Under the pieces are notes generated by a model. It saw nothing but the letters and a program-made list of their open reading frames with translations, was not told where the DNA came from and made no database searches. This document shows, in pieces, positions 44,173 through 51,894 of a stretch of DNA of 64,000 nucleotides. Both the position numbers and the translations under genes were made by a program. Positions within the stretch are counted from its first letter, which is position 1, and each line of letters begins with the position of its first letter. Origin of the DNA: Flavobacterium terrae (GTDB taxonomy: Bacteria > Bacteroidota > Bacteroidia > Flavobacteriales > Flavobacteriaceae); contig NZ_FQZI01000004.1 in the NCBI RefSeq assembly GCF_900142035.1, positions 186,001 through 250,000 of the forward strand, in the 5' to 3' direction.

Positions 44173-47100
44173 CTACAAAAAAATAATTTTACCTGTTGGA
44201 GCTATTTTAAATTCGTAATCCTCAACAATCATATCAAGTTTACTTACCTGAAGTCTAATTTGTTCAAATGGTTTTTCAAAATCAACATTATAAATCTCTT
44301 TCAATTCACTTGCTTGCCTCGCTTCAAAATGAGTTCTAAATGTCAATCTTCCTTGTGCATCAAATTTTGATAATTTATAAAGCCTATTATTCAAATCCTT
44401 TACATCCAACTCTAAAAGTTCTGAAGCTTCCTCCTTAAAAAACAACACCATCATTCCCTTTTTAAGTATATATTTTAATGGCAAATCCGTTTTATCATGT
44501 GGATTTGTAACAATATCATAGCTTTTTGCAAATTCTTTATTACTCAACTTATAAAATTGCCCAGCTTCTTTAGTATTAATAGACTCAAACGACCTTTTTA
44601 CTTTTCCTTTTTTATCAATACCCTCATAGATTACTATTGCATAATTTTCATCATTTAATCCATAAACTTTTTGCTTATGTTCGTGGCGCGATTTTGACAA
44701 TAAACTATGCTCCTTAATTTCTAAAGGATTTTTAACTGAATTAGCATAAATTCTAACTTTCTTTATCGTAACTTGCTTTTCTTCATTCATCCAAACCTTT
44801 TTATTATCAGCAATTTTATTTTTCTGTTGCGCATTCGAAGAAAGTAATAAAACTTTATTGGCAATGGCTTCTTTTACTTTCTCTTTTACAGTTTCATCAA
44901 CAATGTTTTCAATATCGTTGGCTTTTAAACTTTCTAAATCTTTACGGATAACATAACGAATTTCATCAGTTTTTAATGGATTTTTAATCGCTCCATAAAT
45001 ACTATCCTGATGCAAAGAACCTCTTACTGTGTCACCTTGATGCAATCTTGGCATTTTTTCTCCTTTATCATTTACCTTATAGATTATTTTTCCGTTAACA
45101 TCTTTTTTAGGAATTGCTTTTCCTTTTGCATCATGCTCTATTTCTGCGACATATTGCTTTTTCCCACGAACTCTAACAATCTTTTTGGACTGTTTTTTAA
45201 CATTGTCAGGAGTGAAATGCGAAACTAAAATTTCCTCTTCAATTTTCAGCAAATCTTCTTTGAAGGTCTTCCAGGGTTTTGCTTGTTCTATTATAGCTTT
45301 TGCCTCTTTTTTGTTTTGCTCGTCTTCCAATTTCCATGCGTGAGCCAAAACATCGTATTTGTCTTTGGTCATACAGGCAATCGTTATGGCGTCAATTGTA
45401 TGGTGTGTATGTTTACTTCGGTCTTTTTCTTTGTATTGCTTGAATCCGTTTTCATCAATATAACTTTCCTGAATTCCCCATTGCTTTCTAAATTCGGCGA
45501 CCATTCCGCCTTTTACGCTTTCTACTCTTTTAAAATACGATTTTAAATAAGCTTGGGCATATTTGGTAATTATTCCAGTATCTGGAATTTGGCTGTTTTT
45601 AAAACCAACTCTTGGCTCTGTCCAAATAAAACGGTCGTACTTTCCTTGAAGATAATCTCGTTTTAAAGTAAGGTAATGCCTTCTTCGTATTTTTTTGTCT
45701 TTTATTTCTTTTGTTGATGCTGCTTTTATGGAACGGCTAATTATCTCGATTTCTCTTGATAAATTATCTGCTTTTTCTTTCCAATGTGCAATTCTTGGTA
45801 AAATTTCCAAATGATTACTTAACTCAATTGGCATTTTTTGCTTTTTTATTTCTCTGTTAAACCTCTGACTACAAAGTGTTTTATTCATTTGAGAATTATC
45901 CTGCGAAATACTTCTTGGAATGGTATGCTCTATATCATAAGCAGGATTACTTCCTATTATATCACATATCCGTATATTTTTGCCTTGTTCGTATATCTCA
46001 CATTTATCTTGCTCAATCCAAAGCTGATATCTTAGAATATCGTCTTCCGTTGGTTCTACTTCTTTACCACATTCATCCAAATACAATTTCTTGATTTCTT
46101 TTATGGCATTGTCTCTGAAAACTTTATTCTCCTTTTGATAATCCTGAATTCCCTTTCTTCGATTCGCATCATTCAATTCACGGGCCATCTCAATGTGAAT
46201 TCTTGTGTTTTCGTCAACTTCTCCTTCAAGAATTAGCGTATTCAAAACTTTTCGCAATTGATGCAAAGCTCGCATTGCCATAGGATTTTTAATGGATGAA
46301 GTCAAAGGGCTTCCTAAAACTACTTTTTCATTTCCAAAATCATCTTTAATGATTTTCTTTTTGAAAACCTCGATATCTGATGGATGATATAGTTTTTTTA
46401 GCCTATTATTTACTTTCTTTTCCTTCTCCTGGTCTGTTCCTTTTTCTTCACTACAAAATACTTGACCAGTTTCATTTTCTCCTTTCAGAAATTCTAAAAC
46501 TTTTTCATCTAATCTCTTTATTTTGATGAACTCATATTTCTTTAATTGATCGTTAAAAATTGGTAACAAATGATTGAAAATGGCTTGTTGCTCTCTTTCA
46601 TCCTCAATCTTATTTGATTTATAAAAACCAAGTAATTTTTTCTTCAAATCATTTGCAAATTCTGGTTCTGCTTCATTTGAATAATATACTTTTTTACCAT
46701 CTTCATTTTCAGTTTTATATTCTTTTATTAAACCATTAACAACTTCCAACAAACCTTTTTCAAAAGTGTAATTTTCAATAATTTCTGCGATTTTATTTTG
46801 AATATAGTTTCTTTGTTCAACATCCTTCCAAATTTCGGCATCCACAATAGTTGAAATGTTTGCCATAAATACTGCGTGAGAATACAAAAGCCCTTCTTTT
46901 AGATAAGGCAAAATTTTAGTGATTGCAGATAAACTCAAACTGGCAAAATCCTTTTTCAATTTTATTTTACTAAAAGCTTTTGCACTTTTATCATCTAATC
47001 CCAATTTTTCTTTTGCATATTCATATAAATAAATATCCGAAGTCGAAACAGAAAGCAAATGCCATAAATCATTGTAATTAACTGTTTTGGTTACTTCTTC

Positions 47101-48549
47101 TTTTTTAGCATTTAGTGTTTGATACGTGAATGTTTTTGTTTTCCAATCGTCCCCGACAATATTTTTCAATGAAGCAGAAACCTGGCAAGCCGAAACACTG
47201 TCTGTTGGTTTGTAGTTAAACCAATAAAAAAACTCATTCTTTTTTGAAGATTTGTAATAGCCGAAACTTGCTCCTTTTTCAACAAGTTCTTTAGCTAAAA
47301 CTTCAAAATTAAAATCGTTCTTTCTGTAGAATTTCGGAATCAATTTCAATTTCTCTTCTTGTGTCAGAAAACGCAATGTTTTTTCGCTTTGGGTTCCAAT
47401 CTTTATGGTGTTCAAATACGTCCACATTCTGTACTCCTCAAAATCCGGATGAGAAATAGCACAACGAGATTTACTCTTTTCAAAAGAACATTTTCCAATC
47501 AGCCCTTTTTGAGATTTTAATGGCCGTTGAAAAAAAATGGCTTTATACAAATCTTTGGCTAAGCCTGTAAACTTCTTCTCAGGTAATTTTTCAGCATTGT
47601 TAATTCCTTCAATTCCCTGAACTTTACAAATTGTAATGAATTCTTCAAGATAATGTTCTTCCCTTGAAGTATATTGATTTCTGATTTTCCCTTTGTTATA
47701 AAGACTATAAAAATATTGCCCTAAAGTCTTAAAATTTCCATCAAGCATCGCTTGTGAAATATCTTTTATTTTACCTTTTACTTTTCCTAAATCATCTTTT
47801 TTATTTAATCTGGCAATGAGTTCTTCTTTACATTTCTCAATATCTCCTTCATTTTTCTTTGTTATGGCAACTAAAGAATTATAAAGTGTTTTCAGTTTTT
47901 TTTCACCTTCATCTAAATCTTTTTTAAAAACAACTTTTTCAGTTAATTCTATGATTCCTATATTCAGATAATAACCATTTAATTCTTCCAAAATCAAATT
48001 TATGTTATCTAAATCCTCAATTAAAGCTTGGATTTGTGGATTATGTTCTTCGAAAACTCCTTCTGCTGATTGGTCAAGTCTGTTACTCAAAAAACCTCTT
48101 CTTTGGGCAATATGGTAGAAAGCTCGTCCAAGTTCAAATAAAGCTACTTTTTGTTTACTGGCTCTATCCCTAAAAACATAAGGGTTTTGATTTTCAACTT
48201 CATCAGTACGTAACCATTTCAGAAATTCAGGATTAAGCGGATATTTTTTAAAACCAGATTTTTTCCATTCTTCAACTTCTTCAATCGACAAAGGACACAT
48301 CCCATTTACAGAAAGAACTTTTAAAGTTTCGTATTTCCTTAATTTTCTACGGTATTTTATTTTTCTTGCACTTCTGTAACCTGTTCTTTCAGCAGCACGC
48401 GAACTTTCAATGCCTTTTTCAGATTTTACTCCTTCGGAAAATATCCTAACTCCTTTATCAATAATTTGCTCCTTGCCTTCATTTTCAGTATCTCTAATCG
48501 CCCACCCAATCGAGTTTGTTCCTAAATCTAAACCTAGTATTCTTGCCAT
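44173..48549 (-). CDS. cas9: CRISPR-associated endonuclease Cas9, type II-C
   Basis: The 1458-residue nuclease has RuvC-I ILGLDLGTNSIGWAI (residues 4-18), an Arg-rich bridge helix RSARKIKYRRKLRKYETLKVL near 59-79, RuvC-II IHIEMARELN near 783-792, the HNH centre YDIEHTIPRS near 870-880, and RuvC-III THHTIDAITIACM near 1046-1058. All catalytic residues are present, so it should cut both DNA strands. Its size is at the large end for II-C, as in other Bacteroidota. The gene is divergent from tracrRNA, sharing an 85-bp upstream region with a TGTGG-N4-CCGTA dyad, and runs toward the array. Confidence 0.97.
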   Translation of the reverse strand: MARILGLDLGTNSIGWAIRDTENEGKEQIIDKGVRIFSEGVKSEKGIESSRAAERTGYRSARKIKYRRKLRKYETLKVLSVNGMCPLSIEEVEEWKKSGFKKYPLNPEFLKWLRTDEVENQNPYVFRDRASKQKVALFELGRAFYHIAQRRGFLSNRLDQSAEGVFEEHNPQIQALIEDLDNINLILEELNGYYLNIGIIELTEKVVFKKDLDEGEKKLKTLYNSLVAITKKNEGDIEKCKEELIARLNKKDDLGKVKGKIKDISQAMLDGNFKTLGQYFYSLYNKGKIRNQYTSREEHYLEEFITICKVQGIEGINNAEKLPEKKFTGLAKDLYKAIFFQRPLKSQKGLIGKCSFEKSKSRCAISHPDFEEYRMWTYLNTIKIGTQSEKTLRFLTQEEKLKLIPKFYRKNDFNFEVLAKELVEKGASFGYYKSSKKNEFFYWFNYKPTDSVSACQVSASLKNIVGDDWKTKTFTYQTLNAKKEEVTKTVNYNDLWHLLSVSTSDIYLYEYAKEKLGLDDKSAKAFSKIKLKKDFASLSLSAITKILPYLKEGLLYSHAVFMANISTIVDAEIWKDVEQRNYIQNKIAEIIENYTFEKGLLEVVNGLIKEYKTENEDGKKVYYSNEAEPEFANDLKKKLLGFYKSNKIEDEREQQAIFNHLLPIFNDQLKKYEFIKIKRLDEKVLEFLKGENETGQVFCSEEKGTDQEKEKKVNNRLKKLYHPSDIEVFKKKIIKDDFGNEKVVLGSPLTSSIKNPMAMRALHQLRKVLNTLILEGEVDENTRIHIEMARELNDANRRKGIQDYQKENKVFRDNAIKEIKKLYLDECGKEVEPTEDDILRYQLWIEQDKCEIYEQGKNIRICDIIGSNPAYDIEHTIPRSISQDNSQMNKTLCSQRFNREIKKQKMPIELSNHLEILPRIAHWKEKADNLSREIEIISRSIKAASTKEIKDKKIRRRHYLTLKRDYLQGKYDRFIWTEPRVGFKNSQIPDTGIITKYAQAYLKSYFKRVESVKGGMVAEFRKQWGIQESYIDENGFKQYKEKDRSKHTHHTIDAITIACMTKDKYDVLAHAWKLEDEQNKKEAKAIIEQAKPWKTFKEDLLKIEEEILVSHFTPDNVKKQSKKIVRVRGKKQYVAEIEHDAKGKAIPKKDVNGKIIYKVNDKGEKMPRLHQGDTVRGSLHQDSIYGAIKNPLKTDEIRYVIRKDLESLKANDIENIVDETVKEKVKEAIANKVLLLSSNAQQKNKIADNKKVWMNEEKQVTIKKVRIYANSVKNPLEIKEHSLLSKSRHEHKQKVYGLNDENYAIVIYEGIDKKGKVKRSFESINTKEAGQFYKLSNKEFAKSYDIVTNPHDKTDLPLKYILKKGMMVLFFKEEASELLELDVKDLNNRLYKLSKFDAQGRLTFRTHFEARQASELKEIYNVDFEKPFEQIRLQVSKLDMIVEDYEFKIAPTGKIIFL

Positions 48550-48567
48550 GTTTGTTTATTTTGTAAC

Positions 48568-48642
48568 TAAAAATAAGAAAAAGTCTTTTGTTTAAAATGT
48601 GGAAAACCGTAAACTTTTATAAAATTGTTTTGCCTATATTTG
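48568..48642. promoter_or_regulatory. Divergent cas9/tracrRNA control region with one shared dyad
   Basis: TGTGG-AAAA-CCGTA occupies 48598-48611. To the right, 23 nt on, lies TATATTTG (48635-48642), an exact -7 box for tracrRNA. To the left on the - strand, 22 nt on, lies TATTTTTA (48568-48575), one base from consensus, for cas9. One regulator dimer could therefore drive both transcripts. Confidence 0.7.
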
Positions 48643-48647
48643 TGATA

Positions 48648-48736
48648 GATAATTTTATTCTAATCTTTAATCTTATCACAATAAGGCTATATGCCGTAGA
48701 TGAAAATCTTAAGTCCTGCTTCGGTGGGACTTTTTT
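48648..48736 (+). ncRNA. tracrRNA
   Basis: The anti-repeat TTCTAATCTTTAATC...CACAAT (48658-48682) pairs with the first 25 bases of the crRNA repeat (14 continuous pairs, a 2-base mismatch, then 8 more including wobble). Then follow the nexus stem GGC-TATAT-GCC (48685-48695), a stem AGAT-gaaa-ATCT (48698-48709) and the terminator AAGTCC...GGACTT with TTTTTT (48711-48736). A TATATTTG promoter box ends 6 bases before the proposed 5' end. Strand, order and terminator all agree; the exact 5' end is inferred. Confidence 0.9.
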
Positions 48737-48788
48737 ATATAAAAAAAACACCCTTATGGGGTGTTCTATAAAAGATTCAAGGCTTTAT

Positions 48789-49070
48789 CTATTTGTTCCA
48801 ATTCTTTTCAATCCATTTTATTAATTCTTCACGATCATCAACATCTGTAATTTCTTCATCACGAAGTAATTTTTCTACTTTTTGAAATGATGTCTTATTA
48901 GTTAACTTATGCTTATTCAAAAATTGATTACAGAAATAAACCACTTCATATTCTTCTGTCTTATCCACTTTTTTTCTGTCCAAAACTCCAATGTATTTTG
49001 GATTGTCACCACCATCAACAGTTGGAGAATAATCATCGTAAACTAAATCTGCATTAGTAAAATTTCCCAT
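48789..49070 (-). CDS. Small acidic hypothetical protein, 93 aa
   Basis: The protein has no signal or membrane segment. It is acidic, with an N-terminal loop (DDYSPTVDGGDNPKYIGVLDR), a mixed middle and a helical C-terminus (FQKVEKLLRDEEITDVDDREELIKWIEKNWNK). I recognise no family. It lies 23 bp downstream of the HsdR-N-like gene on the same strand and is likely co-transcribed with it. It shares the accessory block between cas9 and the two-component system. Confidence 0.6.
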   Translation of the reverse strand: MGNFTNADLVYDDYSPTVDGGDNPKYIGVLDRKKVDKTEEYEVVYFCNQFLNKHKLTNKTSFQKVEKLLRDEEITDVDDREELIKWIEKNWNK

Positions 49071-49093
49071 AACTTTTATCTTTTAATTATTAA

Positions 49094-50146
49094 TTACTCC
49101 ACTTCATACAACCCAACGGTCTCTAACAACTCATTTTCATAATTGTAGATATCATCGATAGTTTCTATAGACTGTCTGTTTTCAACTTTATTATCATTAA
49201 ACAATCCGATGTATTTTTTACCTCCGTTGAGATGCAAACGGCATAAGGGTTTACGATTGTTGTCATCTAACAGTATTCCAAAGTAGGATTGTGTGTCTCT
49301 ATAAACAATTCTGCTGGTAGATAGTTTCCTTCTTAAAATAGCCACCACGATTCTATAAGCTTCCAATTCTTCTTCGGTAGTATTCAAACGGTTTGCTTCA
49401 GCTTCTTCAATTTGATCCTTTTCTTGTATTATGACTTCTTTGTTTAGAGCAAAATGCAATCGCTCGTTTATTTTTTCCCCTATCAGCTGACCAAAAGCTT
49501 TTTGTACTAATTCGGTAAATTCTTCCATGACTTTTTCCGTCAATCGACCGTTATACACTTTTGAAGTAAATAAGCGAACGAACTCATTGGATGGTTTTTC
49601 AATTTCACTATCAATCTGCTTGCGAATTTCCTTGATGTATTTGAGCGAACTAGCATTATCTAGGATTTTGTTGATATCAAAATTGGATTTATGGAATTTG
49701 GCAATTTCGTTTACCGCACTATCTTTCAAAGTAGCAACATCAAATTCAAGAAATGGCTTTTCATCCATTTTGTTTTGCTCGTCCAAATCGGTAAAAAATT
49801 GATATTGTATACCATTCGTCAACAATGCAAAACGAGTTTTACTAACATGAAAATATCGGAACAGCTGAGATCCATGAACGGATAAATTTTCTTTCCAGTT
49901 CTTGCATTCAATAATCATAATGGGCTCGCCATTTTGAACAATTGCGTAATCTACTTTCTCCCCTTTCTTAATTCCTAAATCTGCGGTATATTCTGGTACA
50001 ACTTCGGTTGGATTGAAAGTATCATACCCCAATAGATTTATAAACGGAAGCACAAAAGCATGCTTAGTAGATTCTTCGGTTTCAATTTTGTCTTTAAGCT
50101 GATGGATTTTATCCGCTAATTGCTTGAGTTGTGTTTGAAGTTCCAT
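49094..50146 (-). CDS. Type I restriction HsdR N-terminal-like nuclease-fold protein
   Basis: The 350-residue protein has the HSDR_N-type PD-(D/E)xK core near its start: PFINLLGYDTFNPTEVVPEY, then Asp67 in KVDYAIV and Glu80-Cys-Lys82 in PIMIIECKNWK. The helicase and HsdM/HsdS partners of a type I system are absent. The C-terminal half is helical and ends in a small domain (CRLHLNGGKKYIGLFNDNK). Stand-alone copies are common in Bacteroidota and their function is not established. A nuclease fold with intact metal residues is seen; restriction activity is only inferred. Confidence 0.8.
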   Translation of the reverse strand: MELQTQLKQLADKIHQLKDKIETEESTKHAFVLPFINLLGYDTFNPTEVVPEYTADLGIKKGEKVDYAIVQNGEPIMIIECKNWKENLSVHGSQLFRYFHVSKTRFALLTNGIQYQFFTDLDEQNKMDEKPFLEFDVATLKDSAVNEIAKFHKSNFDINKILDNASSLKYIKEIRKQIDSEIEKPSNEFVRLFTSKVYNGRLTEKVMEEFTELVQKAFGQLIGEKINERLHFALNKEVIIQEKDQIEEAEANRLNTTEEELEAYRIVVAILRRKLSTSRIVYRDTQSYFGILLDDNNRKPLCRLHLNGGKKYIGLFNDNKVENRQSIETIDDIYNYENELLETVGLYEVE

Positions 50147-50151
50147 AACTA

Positions 50152-50448
50152 TTATTTGTTATACATGACATAAACAATATAATTGTCAGACTCAGTCATT
50201 TCACCACCTCCAATTTGCTCATTATCACAATTTTCATGATTCATAAATCTATCTATCAAATACTTTTCAAAATTATCTATTACCTTAGACTCTTTTGCAG
50301 ATCCTACCACATAGTATTCGGCATAATCATCATAATACTTATCATTAAATCGATCCTCAATACTTTGCCCCGTTTTACCAATTTTAAAATTTGAAATACT
50401 CTTAATAAATTCTTCCAATTTATTACCTAATTCTTCGAATGTTGCCAT
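50152..50448 (-). CDS. Small protein with GIY-YIG-like segments, 98 aa
   Basis: The protein has FKIGKTGQSIEDRFNDKYYDDYAEYYVVG near 21-49, which resembles the second strand and helix of a GIY-YIG nuclease. A conserved-type Glu helix follows (IDNFEKYLIDRF), and YIVYVMYNK, resembling the usual first strand, is the very C-terminus. The order would be a circular permutation of the GIY-YIG fold. Similarity is by eye and short. It lies 5 bp upstream of the HsdR-N-like gene on the same strand. Confidence 0.5.
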   Translation of the reverse strand: MATFEELGNKLEEFIKSISNFKIGKTGQSIEDRFNDKYYDDYAEYYVVGSAKESKVIDNFEKYLIDRFMNHENCDNEQIGGGEMTESDNYIVYVMYNK

Positions 50449-50536
50449 ATGCTTTTATCTAATTAATTAATTAATTTATTTATTATGTTCCGAGAAATAT
50501 CTTCCCAGTCACATCATACTCGATTATCTTTCTTTG

Positions 50537-51088
50537 TTATAATTTACCCAGATAAATCTTTTCATCTGAACTTGACCTTCCTGGTTGCCAATAAACATCT
50601 CCTTTTATTTCTTCTGGTATTTTATAAACTAGATTCGTTGTTTTTGAAGTTAATGGATTAATTTGGTCAAGCATTAGCCCCCAACCTTCTGCCATTACTG
50701 GTTCAGATTTATCAAATTCATAATCTTTTCCGTTATAATTAATCCAAATTGAACCATCAAAAAGCATTCTGCTTTCGCTATCAATATTTTTATATGTGGC
50801 ATTTATAATTAAAAATAAATTCCCAGGTTCTTCCTTCAAATCTGAAAATTGATTTCCTGTATTTACATATTTTACGATTTCCATTTTATTAGCAGTAATA
50901 TCAAAATATTTAGTCTTTAAAACATCACCTATCTCAATAGTATTTTGTTCTCCTGGAATTCGTATTGAACTGTTATTTACACCATCCCCACTTTTACCCA
51001 AACTGGATAAAAAAGCAATGAAACATATAACTCCTAATACAATTAATGCTTTTTTCTTTAAAGACATTTTCTTTTTTGCTACTTCCAT
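50537..51088 (-). CDS. Membrane-anchored DUF4352-like protein
   Basis: The 183-residue protein has a basic N-terminus and one helix (ALIVLGVICFIAFLSSLG), then an exported immunoglobulin-like domain. That domain matches the DUF4352 pattern in IEIGDVLKTKYFDITANKMEIV, GNLFLIINATYKNIDSESRML and NPLTSKTTNLVYKIPEEIKG. Such domains are found in lipoproteins and telokin-like proteins of unknown role. Its promoter has a TACGG-N4-CCGTA dyad 22 nt before an exact TAAGTTTG box, the clearest case of the shared regulon. Confidence 0.75.
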   Translation of the reverse strand: MEVAKKKMSLKKKALIVLGVICFIAFLSSLGKSGDGVNNSSIRIPGEQNTIEIGDVLKTKYFDITANKMEIVKYVNTGNQFSDLKEEPGNLFLIINATYKNIDSESRMLFDGSIWINYNGKDYEFDKSEPVMAEGWGLMLDQINPLTSKTTNLVYKIPEEIKGDVYWQPGRSSSDEKIYLGKL

Positions 51089-51113
51089 AAATATTATTTT
51101 AAAGTTTATACTC

Positions 51114-51157
51114 CAAACTTAAACCCAATAAAAACCAATCCCTTACGGGAAACCGTA
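51114..51157 (-). promoter_or_regulatory. Regulon dyad and promoter of the DUF4352 gene
   Basis: TACGG-GAAA-CCGTA lies at 51144-51157. On the - strand, 22 nt further, lies TAAGTTTG (51114-51121), an exact TAnnTTTG box, 25 bases before the start codon. The dyad centre thus lies near -41, a typical activator position. Confidence 0.75.
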
Positions 51158-51167
51158 ACGCATAAAA

Positions 51168-51192
51168 AAACCTGCAAAAAAATTGCAGGTTT
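51168..51192 (-). terminator. Terminator of the response-regulator gene
   Basis: Stem AAACCTGCA / TGCAGGTTT around an A-rich loop, 24 bases after the stop on the - strand, followed by T-rich sequence. Confidence 0.75.
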
Positions 51193-51215
51193 GAAATAAG
51201 TTATAACAATAAAGA

Positions 51216-51884
51216 CTAGACTAGTCCCATGTCTTTAGCTATTGCGATTAAGTGAATTGTGTTATTGGCATGAAAATAATCTTTAAGCTTGGCGATTCTT
51301 TTTTCGATAGTACTTTTACTATTGGGAGTAATATTTAATTCTTTGAACTTGGCTTCCATATTTTCTTGAGGAATGCCTAATGATAATTGAGTAAGCAGTT
51401 GAATATCATAATCATCAATTTCTGAAGTTGTTTTATCTTGCAACGCGTGTTCTACAGAAGGTGAAATGTATTTTTCCTTGCCGCCCCAAACTGTTTCTAT
51501 CGCTTTTTTAAGTTCGCTAGAGGTATTACGATGTTTAACCACATAACCTTCGATACCATAATCATGGAGTAACTTTTTAATTTTATGAGGTCGGTCGTCA
51601 ATTGAAAAGGCAATTATTTTGAGTAAAGGAAACTGTTTCCTAACTTCTGAAATCAATTGTTCACCTGAAGTAATTTTAGCATCTCTGTGATCTGCTTTAA
51701 AGGACAAGTCCGTTATTAGTAATTGAAATGGATCATTTTCCATTTCTGCTTTTTTCAATCTTAATAAAGCATCATCACAGTATTTTACATATTCTGCCGA
51801 AGAGATATTCAATTCATTCACCGCTTTTTCGGTTGCGATATTATTCAAATCAATGTCATCTGCCACTAAAATTTTTGAAAACAT
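51216..51884 (-). CDS. NarL/LuxR-type response regulator
   Basis: The 222-residue protein has a receiver domain (LVADDIDLN, phospho-acceptor Asp59 in LLITDLSF, Lys in GYVVKHR). The C-terminal helix-turn-helix covers about 155-222 (DIQLLTQLSLGIPQENMEAKFKELNITPNSKSTIEKRIAKLKDYF), a divergent LuxR-like domain. It starts 10 bp after the histidine kinase gene. A separate promoter with the TACGG-type dyad lies inside the kinase gene just upstream, so it may control its own level. It is the best candidate for the protein that binds the dyads near cas1, cas9/tracrRNA and the other sites. Confidence 0.88.
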   Translation of the reverse strand: MFSKILVADDIDLNNIATEKAVNELNISSAEYVKYCDDALLRLKKAEMENDPFQLLITDLSFKADHRDAKITSGEQLISEVRKQFPLLKIIAFSIDDRPHKIKKLLHDYGIEGYVVKHRNTSSELKKAIETVWGGKEKYISPSVEHALQDKTTSEIDDYDIQLLTQLSLGIPQENMEAKFKELNITPNSKSTIEKRIAKLKDYFHANNTIHLIAIAKDMGLV

Positions 51885-51894
51885 ATTTATGCTT

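Noticed and set aside
45010..46094. Several 65-87-codon frames opposite cas9
   Set aside because: They lie antisense to an intact cas9 with all motifs and show no start signals or familiar features.
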